Notes under the pieces: generated by a model
Told to the model about the DNA's origin: nothing
Database searches by the model: none
What the model saw: only the letters and a program-made list of their open reading frames with translations
In this document: positions 8,147 to 15,452 of the stretch, one piece after another
How the letters are laid out: every line of letters starts with the position of its first letter
How positions within the stretch are numbered: the stretch's first letter is position 1
NCBI GenBank assembly: GCA_963730405.1
Contig: CAVSRW010000015.1
Span: forward strand, 58,214-122,213
Direction: 5' to 3'
Source: Gaiellasilicea sp963730405
GTDB lineage: Bacteria; Actinomycetota; Thermoleophilia; Gaiellales; Gaiellaceae
DNA length: 64,000 bases
Made by a program: the position numbers and the translations under genes

Positions 8147-10210
8147 ATGAGCCGGCCCCAGCCCGGTTTTGCCGCCGTGGACCCGCCTGAGCGCTGGACG
8201 CCGACGCGCGGCCGCTTCCACCCGACGCGGCTCGAGGCGCCGCTCGAGTCGCTGCCGGGCGTCGGCCCGACGCTGAAGAAGCGGCTGGCGAAGCTCGGCC
8301 TGGAGCGGGTGGGCGACCTGCTCGACCACCGGCCGCGTCGCTACGAGAGCCCCGCGCCCGAGCGCCGGATCGCGGACCTGTTCGGGGAGGAGGAGGTGCT
8401 GATCCAGGGCGAGGTGCTGCGCACGTCGCTGCGGCGCGGCCGCGGGCGGCTGCAGATCCTGACCGCGCAGGTCTCGGACGGGAGCGGCCAGATCAGCGCC
8501 ACCTGGTTCAACCAGCCGTGGCTGCAGGAGAAGCTGAAGCCCGGCACGCACGTCCGCCTGCGCGGCGCGCCGAACCGGTTCGGCTTCGCCGTTCGCTCGT
8601 TCGACCTCAACGGGGGCTCGGCGACGGCCGACTTCGCGCCGGTCTATCCGGCGAGCGAGGAGATCTCGGCTGCGAAGCTGCGCGAGCTGGTCGAGCTTGC
8701 CCTCCCGTTCGTCGCCGACCGGCCCGACCCGCTCCCCGCCTCGCTGAAGGGGGAGCGCGGGCTCCCGCTCCGCGGCGACGCGCTCGCGGCGATCCACAAG
8801 CCGCGCTCGCTGGACGAGGCCGAGGAGGGGCGGCAACGGCTCGCCTTCGACGAGCTGCTCGTCCTCCAGCTGGCCCTCGCGCAGCAGGCGGCCGAGCGCG
8901 AGCAGCAGGTCGCGGCGGCGCTGCCCGCCCCCGGCGAGCTGATCGCGCGCTATCGCGCCGCGCTCCCGTTCGAGCTCACCGAGCACCAGGAGGCGGCGAT
9001 CGCGGAGCTCGACGCCGACCTCGCGCGGACGACGCCGATGCAGCGGCTCCTCCAGGGGGACGTCGGCTCGGGCAAGACCGTCGTCGCGCTCTACGCGCTC
9101 CTGCGCGCAGTCGAGGCGGGCCGCCAGGGCGCGCTGATGGCGCCGACCGAGACGCTGGCCGAGCAGCACTTCCTCACGATCGAGGGGATCTGCATGGAGC
9201 TCGGCGTCAGCTGCGCGCTCGTAACCGGCTCGATCAAGTCGAAGATCGGCGGGCAGGCGGACGTCGTCGTCGGCACGCACGCGCTGATCCAGAAGGGGTT
9301 CGAGCTCCGCGACCTCGCCGTCGCGGTCGTGGACGAGCAGCATCGGTTCGGCGTCGAGCAGCGTTCGGCGCTCGTCGAGGGCCGCTCGCCGCACGTGCTC
9401 CACATGACCGCGACGCCGATCCCGCGGACGCTCGCGCTGACGGTGTACGGCGACCTCGCCGTGAGCGAGATCGCAAAGCCGCCGGCGAGCCGGAAGCCGA
9501 TCGTGACGGCGTGGGTGACCGATGAGCGCAGCTCCGAGGCCTACACGCGGCTGCGCGCGCACCTCGCCGAAGGCCGGCAGGCGTACGTCGTCTGCCCGCT
9601 GATCGAGGAGTCGGCGACCTCGACCGCGCGTGCCGCCGAGGCGGAGGCCGAGCGGCTGCGGGCGGGCGAGCTGAGCGGCTTCCGCGTCGGCTGCATGCAC
9701 GGACGGCTGAAGCCGGCGGAGCGGCGGGACCTGATGGCGCGCTTCAAGGCCCGCGAGCTCGACGTCCTCGTCGCGACGACGGTGATCGAGGTCGGCGTCG
9801 ACGTTCCGAACGCGACGATCATGATCGTGCAGGAGGCCGATCGCTTCGGCCTTGCGCAGCTGCACCAGCTGCGGGGCCGGGTCGGGCGCGGCGGCGAGCA
9901 GTCGTACTGCCTGCTCGTCTCGTCGGGCTCCAAGGAGGAGCTGACCGAGAGCGCCCGCGACCGGCTCGAGGCGATGGTCGAGTCGACGGACGGGTTCGAG
10001 CTCGCCGAGAAGGATCTCGAGATCCGCGGCGGCGGCGCGCTGGTGGGCGCGCGGCAGTCGGGGCTCTCCGACCTCCGCTTCGCCCGGATCACGCACGACC
10101 GCGAGCTGCTCGAGCGGGCCCGCGACGCCGCGCGCGCGCTGCCGGCGGGGACGATGGCACCCGAGGTCGACGCGCTGCTCGGCGACGCGGAGCACCTCGG
10201 TGCATCGTGA
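8147..10210 (+). CDS. recG: ATP-dependent DNA helicase RecG
   Basis: RecG is a monomeric superfamily 2 helicase that regresses stalled forks and processes R-loops and Holliday junctions. The 687-residue protein has the N-terminal wedge/OB domain (LPGVGPTLKKRL at about 37), Walker A GDVGSGKT, the helicase box DEQHRFGVEQR, TATPIPRTL and the QLRGRVGRG motif VI, then the family's C-terminal hook. The ATG at 8147 follows repeat copy A by about 35 bases. Short untreated gaps on both sides suggest it is transcribed alone or with the acetyltransferase downstream. Confidence 0.96.
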   Translation: MSRPQPGFAAVDPPERWTPTRGRFHPTRLEAPLESLPGVGPTLKKRLAKLGLERVGDLLDHRPRRYESPAPERRIADLFGEEEVLIQGEVLRTSLRRGRGRLQILTAQVSDGSGQISATWFNQPWLQEKLKPGTHVRLRGAPNRFGFAVRSFDLNGGSATADFAPVYPASEEISAAKLRELVELALPFVADRPDPLPASLKGERGLPLRGDALAAIHKPRSLDEAEEGRQRLAFDELLVLQLALAQQAAEREQQVAAALPAPGELIARYRAALPFELTEHQEAAIAELDADLARTTPMQRLLQGDVGSGKTVVALYALLRAVEAGRQGALMAPTETLAEQHFLTIEGICMELGVSCALVTGSIKSKIGGQADVVVGTHALIQKGFELRDLAVAVVDEQHRFGVEQRSALVEGRSPHVLHMTATPIPRTLALTVYGDLAVSEIAKPPASRKPIVTAWVTDERSSEAYTRLRAHLAEGRQAYVVCPLIEESATSTARAAEAEAERLRAGELSGFRVGCMHGRLKPAERRDLMARFKARELDVLVATTVIEVGVDVPNATIMIVQEADRFGLAQLHQLRGRVGRGGEQSYCLLVSSGSKEELTESARDRLEAMVESTDGFELAEKDLEIRGGGALVGARQSGLSDLRFARITHDRELLERARDAARALPAGTMAPEVDALLGDAEHLGAS

Positions 10211-10263
10211 AGTACGGCTAGCCGTACCGCCTGCGCCCGCACAGCTCAGGCACGCTGGTGGTC

Positions 10264-10737
10264 ATGGATGCGATCGTCCTCAGACCCCTCCACAACGGTG
10301 AGCGCTCGCCTGTGCTCGAGGTCTTCGCGGGCCTCTCCGAGCGCAGCCGCCGCCTGCGCTTCCTCGGCTCGAAGCCGCGCCTGCTCGAGCGCGAGGTCGA
10401 CTGGCTCGTCGACGTCGGCTGCTGCGGCCGCGAGGCCGTCGTCGCGATCGACAAGGAGACCGGCGCCACCGTCGGCATCGCCCGCTTCGTCCGCGACCCC
10501 GATGCACCCGAGGCGGAGATCGCGTTCGAGGTCGTCGACGAGTGGCAGGGCCGCGGGATCGGCAAGCGGCTCGTGACGGAGCTGCGGGCGCTCGCGCTCG
10601 AGCAGGGGATCCTCCGCTTCCGCGCGCTCACGGCCCACGGCAACCACGCCGCAGCCTCGCTCGTGCGCGGGCTCGGCGACGTGCTCGTGCGCCGGTACGA
10701 GGACGGCGCGGTCGAGCTCGTCGTCCGCATCTCCTAG
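10264..10737 (+). CDS. GNAT family N-acetyltransferase
   Basis: This protein of about 157 residues has the GNAT fold: an N-terminal LRPLHNGER, a beta-4 strand EIAFEVVDEWQGRGIGKRL that contains the acetyl-CoA loop (Q/RxxGxG/A), and a C-terminal helix-strand. The substrate cannot be predicted. Proteins of this look often appear as the GNAT half of larger acyl-CoA synthetase acetyltransferases, but this one is free-standing. I chose the ATG at 10264; a GTG two codons earlier is also open. It sits between recG and rsmD. Confidence 0.85.
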   Translation: MDAIVLRPLHNGERSPVLEVFAGLSERSRRLRFLGSKPRLLEREVDWLVDVGCCGREAVVAIDKETGATVGIARFVRDPDAPEAEIAFEVVDEWQGRGIGKRLVTELRALALEQGILRFRALTAHGNHAAASLVRGLGDVLVRRYEDGAVELVVRIS

Positions 10738-10755
10738 GCCCGCCAGAATGCGGCG

Positions 10756-11289
10756 ATGCGGATCATCGCCGGCACGCACCGCGGCTCCCGGATCGCGGCG
10801 CCGAAGGGCTTCGACACGCGACCGACCGGCGACCGCGTCCGGGAGGCCGCCTTCAACCTGATCGGCCCGGTCGAGGGGGCGACGGTGCTCGACCTCTTCG
10901 CGGGGTCCGGTGCGATGGGCCTCGAGGCGCTCTCGCGCGGCGCCGCGGGCGTCACCTTCGTCGAGAGCGACCGGGCCGCGTGCCGCACCATCGCCGACAA
11001 CCTCGAGCGGCTGAGCCTGACCGGCGCCCGGATCACCTGCGGCGACGCGATCTGGGCGCTCAGGCAGGACTCGCGGCGCTACGACCTCGTCCTCGTCGAT
11101 CCGCCCTACGAGGCGTGGGCGGACCTCGAGCCGAAGCTCGCGGAGCACCTGCCGCGCGTGCTCGAGCCCGACGGCCTGCTCGTCGTCGAGACCGGCTCCC
11201 GCACGGAGCCGGCGCTTCCGCTTCCGTTGCGGACGTCGCGGCGGTACGGTTCCGCGCGGCTCTCCCTCTTCGAGCCGCCTCCCCCATGA
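10756..11289 (+). CDS. rsmD: 16S rRNA (guanine966-N2)-methyltransferase RsmD
   Basis: RsmD methylates G966 of 16S rRNA during small-subunit assembly. The 177 residues open with MRIIAGTHRGSRI and PTGDRVREAAFN, both typical, then the SAM-binding LDLFAGSGAMGLEALSRGA and the catalytic DPPY motif (LVDPPYEAW). The stop overlaps the coaD ATG by four bases, the near-universal rsmD-coaD pairing in bacteria. Confidence 0.95.
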   Translation: MRIIAGTHRGSRIAAPKGFDTRPTGDRVREAAFNLIGPVEGATVLDLFAGSGAMGLEALSRGAAGVTFVESDRAACRTIADNLERLSLTGARITCGDAIWALRQDSRRYDLVLVDPPYEAWADLEPKLAEHLPRVLEPDGLLVVETGSRTEPALPLPLRTSRRYGSARLSLFEPPPP

Positions 11290-11801
11290 TCACGGCGATC
11301 TGCCCAGGAAGCTACGACCCCGTCACGATGGGACACGTCGACGTGATCTCGCGTGCGGCGTCGATCTTCGACCGCGTCGTCGTCGGCGTCGTCGGCAGCC
11401 CCCGGCACAAGACGCCGCTCTTCAGCCTCGACGAGCGGGTCGAGTTCCTGAAGGAAGCGGTCGCCGAGCTCGACAACGTCGAGGTCGACGTGTTCTCGGA
11501 GCTCGTGGTCGAGTTCGCCCGCCGCTGGCAGGCGAAGGCGATCGTGAAGGGGCTTCGCGTCATCTCCGACTTCGAGTGGGAGACGCAGATGAACCAGCTC
11601 AACCGGCACCTCGCGCCGGAGATCGAGACCGTCTACGTGATGGCGAGCCCCTCGGTCAGCTTCGTCTCCTCGAGCGGAGTGAAGGAGATCGCGGCCTTCG
11701 GCGGAAAAGTGGACGAACTGGTGCCGGAGACCGTGGCGCGCCGCCTCGCGGAGATGTTCCCGAACGGCCGTCCCGGCGCTCCGGAAAACCCTCGCGAGTA
11801 G
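11286..11801 (+). CDS. coaD: Phosphopantetheine adenylyltransferase
   Basis: CoaD transfers AMP from ATP to 4'-phosphopantetheine, the penultimate step of coenzyme A synthesis. The 171 residues start MITAICPGSYDPVTMGHVDVI, with the T/HxGH nucleotidyltransferase motif, and contain KGLRVISDFEWETQMNQLN and VSSSGVKEIA of the family. The ATG lies inside the ATGA overlap with rsmD. The next gene, a SepIVA-like coiled-coil protein, is the usual actinobacterial neighbour. Confidence 0.96.
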   Translation: MITAICPGSYDPVTMGHVDVISRAASIFDRVVVGVVGSPRHKTPLFSLDERVEFLKEAVAELDNVEVDVFSELVVEFARRWQAKAIVKGLRVISDFEWETQMNQLNRHLAPEIETVYVMASPSVSFVSSSGVKEIAAFGGKVDELVPETVARRLAEMFPNGRPGAPENPRE

Positions 11802-11812
11802 ACTTAGGAGCC

Positions 11813-12334
11813 ATGGACGTCCTCGTTCTCATCGACAAGCTCGACGACCTCGTGCACAACGCGAAGGCCGTCCCCCTCACGGATCAGGTCCGGATCGACC
11901 GTGAGGAGATCTACGACATCCTCGACCAGATGCGCGCCACGATTCCCGAGGAGATCAAGCAGGCGCGCTGGATCGTGAAGGAGCGGCAGGAGATGCTCGC
12001 CGAGGCGAAGCGCGAGACCGACCGGATCCTGGGCGAGGCGCGCGAGCAGGCCGTGCGGGAGGCCTCCCAGACCGAGATCGTCAAGCTCGCGGAGCGCCAG
12101 GCGCAGGAGATCGTGGACGACGCCCGCCGCCAGGCGCGCGAGACGCGGCTCGAGATGGAGGACTGGGCCGACGGGATCCTCTCGACGCTCGAGGTCAACC
12201 TGGACAAGTTCCTCTCGGCGGTCAAGCGTGGCCGCGAGCGGCTGCACGAGCGCTCGCAGGAGACGGTCGTCGCCGGCGTCGGGCCGCGCGACCTCAGCCC
12301 GCGCGAGCCCGAAGACGACACCTCGTACCTGTAA
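11813..12334 (+). CDS. Coiled-coil protein, SepIVA/DivIVA-like
   Basis: The 173 residues are almost entirely helical and charged. The N-terminal part MDVLVLIDKLDDLVHNAKAVPL is like the DivIVA/SepIVA opening, followed by a long coiled coil (about 45 to 150) with the QEMLAEAKRETDRILGEAREQ pattern of this family. In mycobacteria a homologous gene next to coaD encodes SepIVA, a septum and cell-elongation factor; that function is transferred by similarity and position only. TTAGGAG lies six bases before the ATG. It is followed after nine bases by yceD. Confidence 0.8.
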   Translation: MDVLVLIDKLDDLVHNAKAVPLTDQVRIDREEIYDILDQMRATIPEEIKQARWIVKERQEMLAEAKRETDRILGEAREQAVREASQTEIVKLAERQAQEIVDDARRQARETRLEMEDWADGILSTLEVNLDKFLSAVKRGRERLHERSQETVVAGVGPRDLSPREPEDDTSYL

Positions 12335-12343
12335 GGGGCGGGC

Positions 12344-12853
12344 ATGACCCGCTTCCCGCTCCGACGCCTCCGCCTCCGGCCGGGGGAGGAGCATCGCGAC
12401 GCCGTCACGGTCGAGTTCGAGCCGTTCGAGCTCGGCGGCCTCCGCTACCTGCCCGTCCCGCACGAGGTCGAGACCGAGCTGACGATCGTGCAGGCGACCA
12501 CCGGCCTCGACCTCCGGCTCGCGTTCGACGCCCGGCTCCACGGCCCGTGCATGCGCTGCCTCGCGGATGCGGTCGTCGACGTCTCCGTCGACGCGCGCGA
12601 GTACCACGCGAACGACGCCGGCGAGGCGGCCGAGCTGCGGAGCGAGTACGTCGTCGACGACCAGCTCGAGCTGTCCGCCTGGGCGCGCGACGCGATCGCG
12701 CTCGAGCTGCCCGACCAGATCCTCCACGCTGCCGACTGCGCCGGCCTCTGTCCCGTCTGCGGCAAGGACCTCAACCGCGAGCCGCACACGCACGCGGACG
12801 AGACGCCGGATCCGCGCTGGTCGGCGCTCGAGGAGCTGCGCGACCGCCTGTAG
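12344..12853 (+). CDS. DUF177/YceD family protein
   Basis: A 169-residue YceD-family protein; members are found beside rpmF in most bacteria and, in plants, affect 23S rRNA maturation. It has the GPCMRCL segment, the acidic central region and the C-terminal CAGLCPVCGKDLNREPH, whose cysteines probably bind a metal. The usual partner rpmF follows after a 145-base gap that holds a likely rpmF promoter. Confidence 0.9.
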   Translation: MTRFPLRRLRLRPGEEHRDAVTVEFEPFELGGLRYLPVPHEVETELTIVQATTGLDLRLAFDARLHGPCMRCLADAVVDVSVDAREYHANDAGEAAELRSEYVVDDQLELSAWARDAIALELPDQILHAADCAGLCPVCGKDLNREPHTHADETPDPRWSALEELRDRL

Positions 12854-12980
12854 TACGCCGGCGACGGCGCTGCGGCGCCTCCCCATGACGGACTAGGGCG
12901 AGACCAGACGCTCGCTCCGGCGCTCTCCGCGCCGCGTCTTCGTTCCTGCGTCGCGCCCACCCGGTCGATCGCCCTCTAGC

Positions 12981-12986
12981 TATACT
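12981..12986 (+). promoter_or_regulatory. Possible -10 element of rpmF
   Basis: TATACT is an unusually AT-rich word for this region and lies 12 bases before the rpmF ATG. That fits a short-leader promoter for ribosomal protein L32 and the fatty-acid genes after it. No clear -35 box is visible. Confidence 0.4.
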
Positions 12987-12998
12987 CCGCAGCCGCTC

Positions 12999-13187
12999 AT
13001 GGCAGTCCCCAAGAAGAAAACATCGAAGGCCCGTCGCGACAAGCGGCGCGCGCAGCACGGCATCGAGGCGCCGCGCGTCAACGTCTGCCCGACCTGCCAT
13101 CAGCCCAAGCGGCCCCACCGCGTCTGCCCCACGTGCCACACGTACAAGGGCCGCGAGATCGAGCCGCTCCGCACGCCGGTTCCGTAG
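12999..13187 (+). CDS. rpmF: 50S ribosomal protein L32
   Basis: L32 of the large subunit, 62 residues. It opens with MAVPKKKTSKARRDKRRA and carries the two zinc-binding pairs CPTCH and CPTCH (about residues 30 and 45). It precedes plsX by two bases, the widespread rpmF-plsX arrangement that ties ribosome and membrane-lipid synthesis. Confidence 0.96.
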   Translation: MAVPKKKTSKARRDKRRAQHGIEAPRVNVCPTCHQPKRPHRVCPTCHTYKGREIEPLRTPVP

Positions 13188-13189
13188 CC

Positions 13190-14170
13190 TTGGCCCGCAT
13201 CGCGGTCGACGCCCTCGGCGGGGATCGAGCCCCTCACGAGATCGTCGCGGGCGCGCTGGACGCCGCCGCCGACGGCATCGAGGTCATCCTCTTCGGCCCT
13301 GCCGGGATCGAGACGCACGGCCTCCCGCTGGTCGAGACGACCGACGCGATCGAGATGCACGAGAAGCCCGCCGAGGCGGTCCGAGCCAAGCCGGACTCGT
13401 CGCTCGTCGCCGCCCACATCGCCGTGGCCGAGGGCCGTGCCGACGCCGTCGTCTCGGCCGGGAACACGGGTGCGATGCTCGCCGCGGGCCTGCTCCACCT
13501 GCGCCGGATCCCGGGCGTGCTGCGGCCGGCCATCGCGGTTCCGATTCCGACCAAACGCGGACCTTCGGTGCTGCTCGACTCCGGCGCGAACGCCGACGCC
13601 CGCCCCGAGCACCTGCTCCAGTTCGCCTACATGGGCGCGATCTTTGCGCAGGAGATCCTCGAGATCCCCCGGCCGGAGGTACGGCTGCTGTCGATCGGGG
13701 AGGAGCCCGAGAAGGGCAACCAGCTGACGCTCGACGCACACGCGCTGCTCGCCGCCGCGAACGACCTCGACTTCGCGGGCAACGCCGAGAGCCGCGACCT
13801 GCTCGCCGGAGCCGCAGACGTGGTCGTCTGCGACGGGTTCACGGGCAACGTGGCCCTGAAGCTGCTCGAAGGCACGATCAAGACGGTGCTCGAGGCACTG
13901 CGGGAGGAGATCACGTCCTCGCCGCGCGGCAAGCTCGGCGGCCTCTTCATCCGCCCGGCGGCCCGGCACCTTCGCGAGAAGCTCGATCCCGACACCTACG
14001 GCGGCGCCTACCTGCTCGGCCTGCGCGGGCTGTCCGTGATCGCGCACGGGAACTCGTCCGCGCGGGCGATCTCGAACGCGGTCCACCTCGCCGCGCGCGG
14101 CGTCGAGCACGACGTCGTCGGCCGGCTCGCGGCCCGATTGCCCGAACGACGGTCGTCCGCCGCTGTATGA
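13190..14170 (+). CDS. plsX: Phosphate acyltransferase PlsX
   Basis: PlsX converts acyl-ACP to acyl-phosphate for phospholipid synthesis. The protein has the family opening RIAVDALGGD, then SAGNTGAMLAAGL, LDSGANAD, GDVEP-like segments and the end motif GLSVIAHGNSSARAI. The only plausible start is the TTG at 13190, two bases after the rpmF stop; an upstream ATG lies inside rpmF and gives a non-family N-terminus. The resulting 326 residues is normal. acpP follows. Confidence 0.94.
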   Translation: MARIAVDALGGDRAPHEIVAGALDAAADGIEVILFGPAGIETHGLPLVETTDAIEMHEKPAEAVRAKPDSSLVAAHIAVAEGRADAVVSAGNTGAMLAAGLLHLRRIPGVLRPAIAVPIPTKRGPSVLLDSGANADARPEHLLQFAYMGAIFAQEILEIPRPEVRLLSIGEEPEKGNQLTLDAHALLAAANDLDFAGNAESRDLLAGAADVVVCDGFTGNVALKLLEGTIKTVLEALREEITSSPRGKLGGLFIRPAARHLREKLDPDTYGGAYLLGLRGLSVIAHGNSSARAISNAVHLAARGVEHDVVGRLAARLPERRSSAAV

Positions 14171-14212
14171 TCGTGCGCGCTCAAGCCCTGTCCACACCAG
14201 CAAGGAGTCGAT

Positions 14213-14458
14213 TTGGCAGCGTCGCGTGAAGAAGTCTTCGAGCGGGTCAAGGAAGTCCTGACCGAGCAGCTCGGAGTCGAGGAGACGGAGATCAACGAGG
14301 AGGCCTCGTTCCAGGAGGACCTGGACGCCGACTCCCTCGATCTCGTCGAGCTGATCATGGAGCTCGAGGACCAGTTCGGGATCAAGATCTCGGACGAGGA
14401 CGCACAGAAGATCACGACCGTGGGGCAGGCCGTCGACTACGTCTCGTCGCACCAGTAG
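14213..14458 (+). CDS. acpP: Acyl carrier protein
   Basis: An 81-residue acidic carrier for fatty acid synthesis. The phosphopantetheine attachment serine is S41 in DLDADSLDLVEL. The start is a TTG preceded by AAGGAG at good spacing, so the start is secure although unusual. It lies between plsX and rnc, as in many bacteria. Confidence 0.95.
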   Translation: MAASREEVFERVKEVLTEQLGVEETEINEEASFQEDLDADSLDLVELIMELEDQFGIKISDEDAQKITTVGQAVDYVSSHQ

Positions 14459-14462
14459 CGCG

Positions 14463-15155
14463 ATCCCGACCGGCGACCCGAGCGCGCTCGGCCGCCTGAT
14501 CGATGCGCTGCCGCGCGAGCGGCTGGAGCACGTCTTCACGCACACGTCCTGGGCGCCGGACCGCGCGTCCTCGTACGAGCGGCTGGAGTTCCTCGGCGAC
14601 AGCGTCCTCGAGCTCGCGATCGCGAAGGAGCTCTACGACCGCTACCCGGACGCGTCCGAGGGGCGGCTGGCCAAGATCCGCTCGCACGTCGTCTCGCGGC
14701 AGAGCTGCGCCGCCGTCGCGCGCGAGCTCAACATGGGCGAGCGGCTCGCGCAGGCGGCGGGCGAGGGCCCGGCCGGCGAGGAGCTCTCGCGGATCGTCAA
14801 GAGCAGCAACGTGACCGCCGCGCTGCTCGAGGCGGCAATCGCGGCGCTCTATCTCGAGCACGGATACGAGCCGATCGCGCCGGCGATCGTCGCCGCGTTC
14901 TCGGACCGGATCGAGTACGCGCGCACGACGCACGTCGACCACAAGACGGAGCTCCAGGAGGCGCTCGCGAAGACTGGGCGGACGGTCGCGTACGTCGTCG
15001 TCGACGTCGAAGGCCCGGCACACGAGCGGCACTTCTCGTGTGCGGCCCAGATCGACGGCGAGGAACTGGGCACCGGCACGGGGCGGACGAAGAAGGAGGC
15101 GGAGCAGGAAGCCGCCAGGCAGGCCCTGGCCGCGATCGGGAATGTGGGAACGTAG
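14463..15155 (+). CDS. rnc: Ribonuclease III (start codon unresolved)
   Basis: RNase III cleaves double-stranded RNA in rRNA and mRNA maturation. The protein has the signature YERLEFLGDSVLE with the metal-binding acidic residues, a second acidic helix LLEAAIAALYLEHGY, and a C-terminal double-stranded-RNA-binding domain (DHKTELQEAL to KKEAEQEAARQAL). The frame is open from just after acpP, but there is no ATG, GTG or TTG before an internal ATG at 14733 that would remove the catalytic motif. The CTG at 14496 is the best candidate; I give the ATC at 14463 as the outer limit. Confidence 0.85.
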   Translation: MPTGDPSALGRLIDALPRERLEHVFTHTSWAPDRASSYERLEFLGDSVLELAIAKELYDRYPDASEGRLAKIRSHVVSRQSCAAVARELNMGERLAQAAGEGPAGEELSRIVKSSNVTAALLEAAIAALYLEHGYEPIAPAIVAAFSDRIEYARTTHVDHKTELQEALAKTGRTVAYVVVDVEGPAHERHFSCAAQIDGEELGTGTGRTKKEAEQEAARQALAAIGNVGT

Positions 15156-15192
15156 TCTCATCCTCGCGGACGACGCGCAATCCGTCTCCCGA

Positions 15193-15210
15193 CCGATGTC
15201 AACACATCGG
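15193..15210 (+). terminator. Short hairpin after rnc
   Basis: CCGATGT, CAAC loop and ACATCGG form a perfect 7-bp stem 38 bases after the rnc stop, in the 297-base gap before smc. It lacks a T-run, so termination is only a possibility. Confidence 0.4.
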
Positions 15211-15311
15211 CGCGTGGTCATAGTCCGAGGTGCATCGAGGAACGGCTGAGGGAGAGCTCGCAAGCCGGATCCATGGCGTGGGGGCGCCACCGGTAGCTAG
15301 CTAGCCCAAGA

Positions 15312-15378
15312 GACGGCGGTACAGAGCCTGCGTCGACGAGCTTGGGGCGGCCCCCGAGCTCGTCACGCAGGTGCCGTC
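15312..15378. repeat. Long imperfect hairpin in the smc leader region
   Basis: Three blocks pair across a tiny loop: GACGGC with GCCGTC, CCTGCGT with ACGCAGG, and GACGAGCT with AGCTCGTC, capped by GGGG and CCCC. It lies 75 bases upstream of the smc start. The rest of the rnc-smc gap shows no gene I can support. It could be an attenuator or a small insertion-derived inverted repeat. Confidence 0.55.
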
Positions 15379-15452
15379 GTTTGCGCTTCGTCGACGAGCA
15401 GTGCCTCCGCGGCTTCCCCTCGCCGTCCGCGGCTCCCGTTAGCCTCCCGCCG

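Noticed and set aside
14213..15155. AcpP-RNase III fusion by frameshift
   Set aside because: AcpP ends normally at its usual length, and a +1 slip site is not evident; a rare start codon for rnc is simpler.
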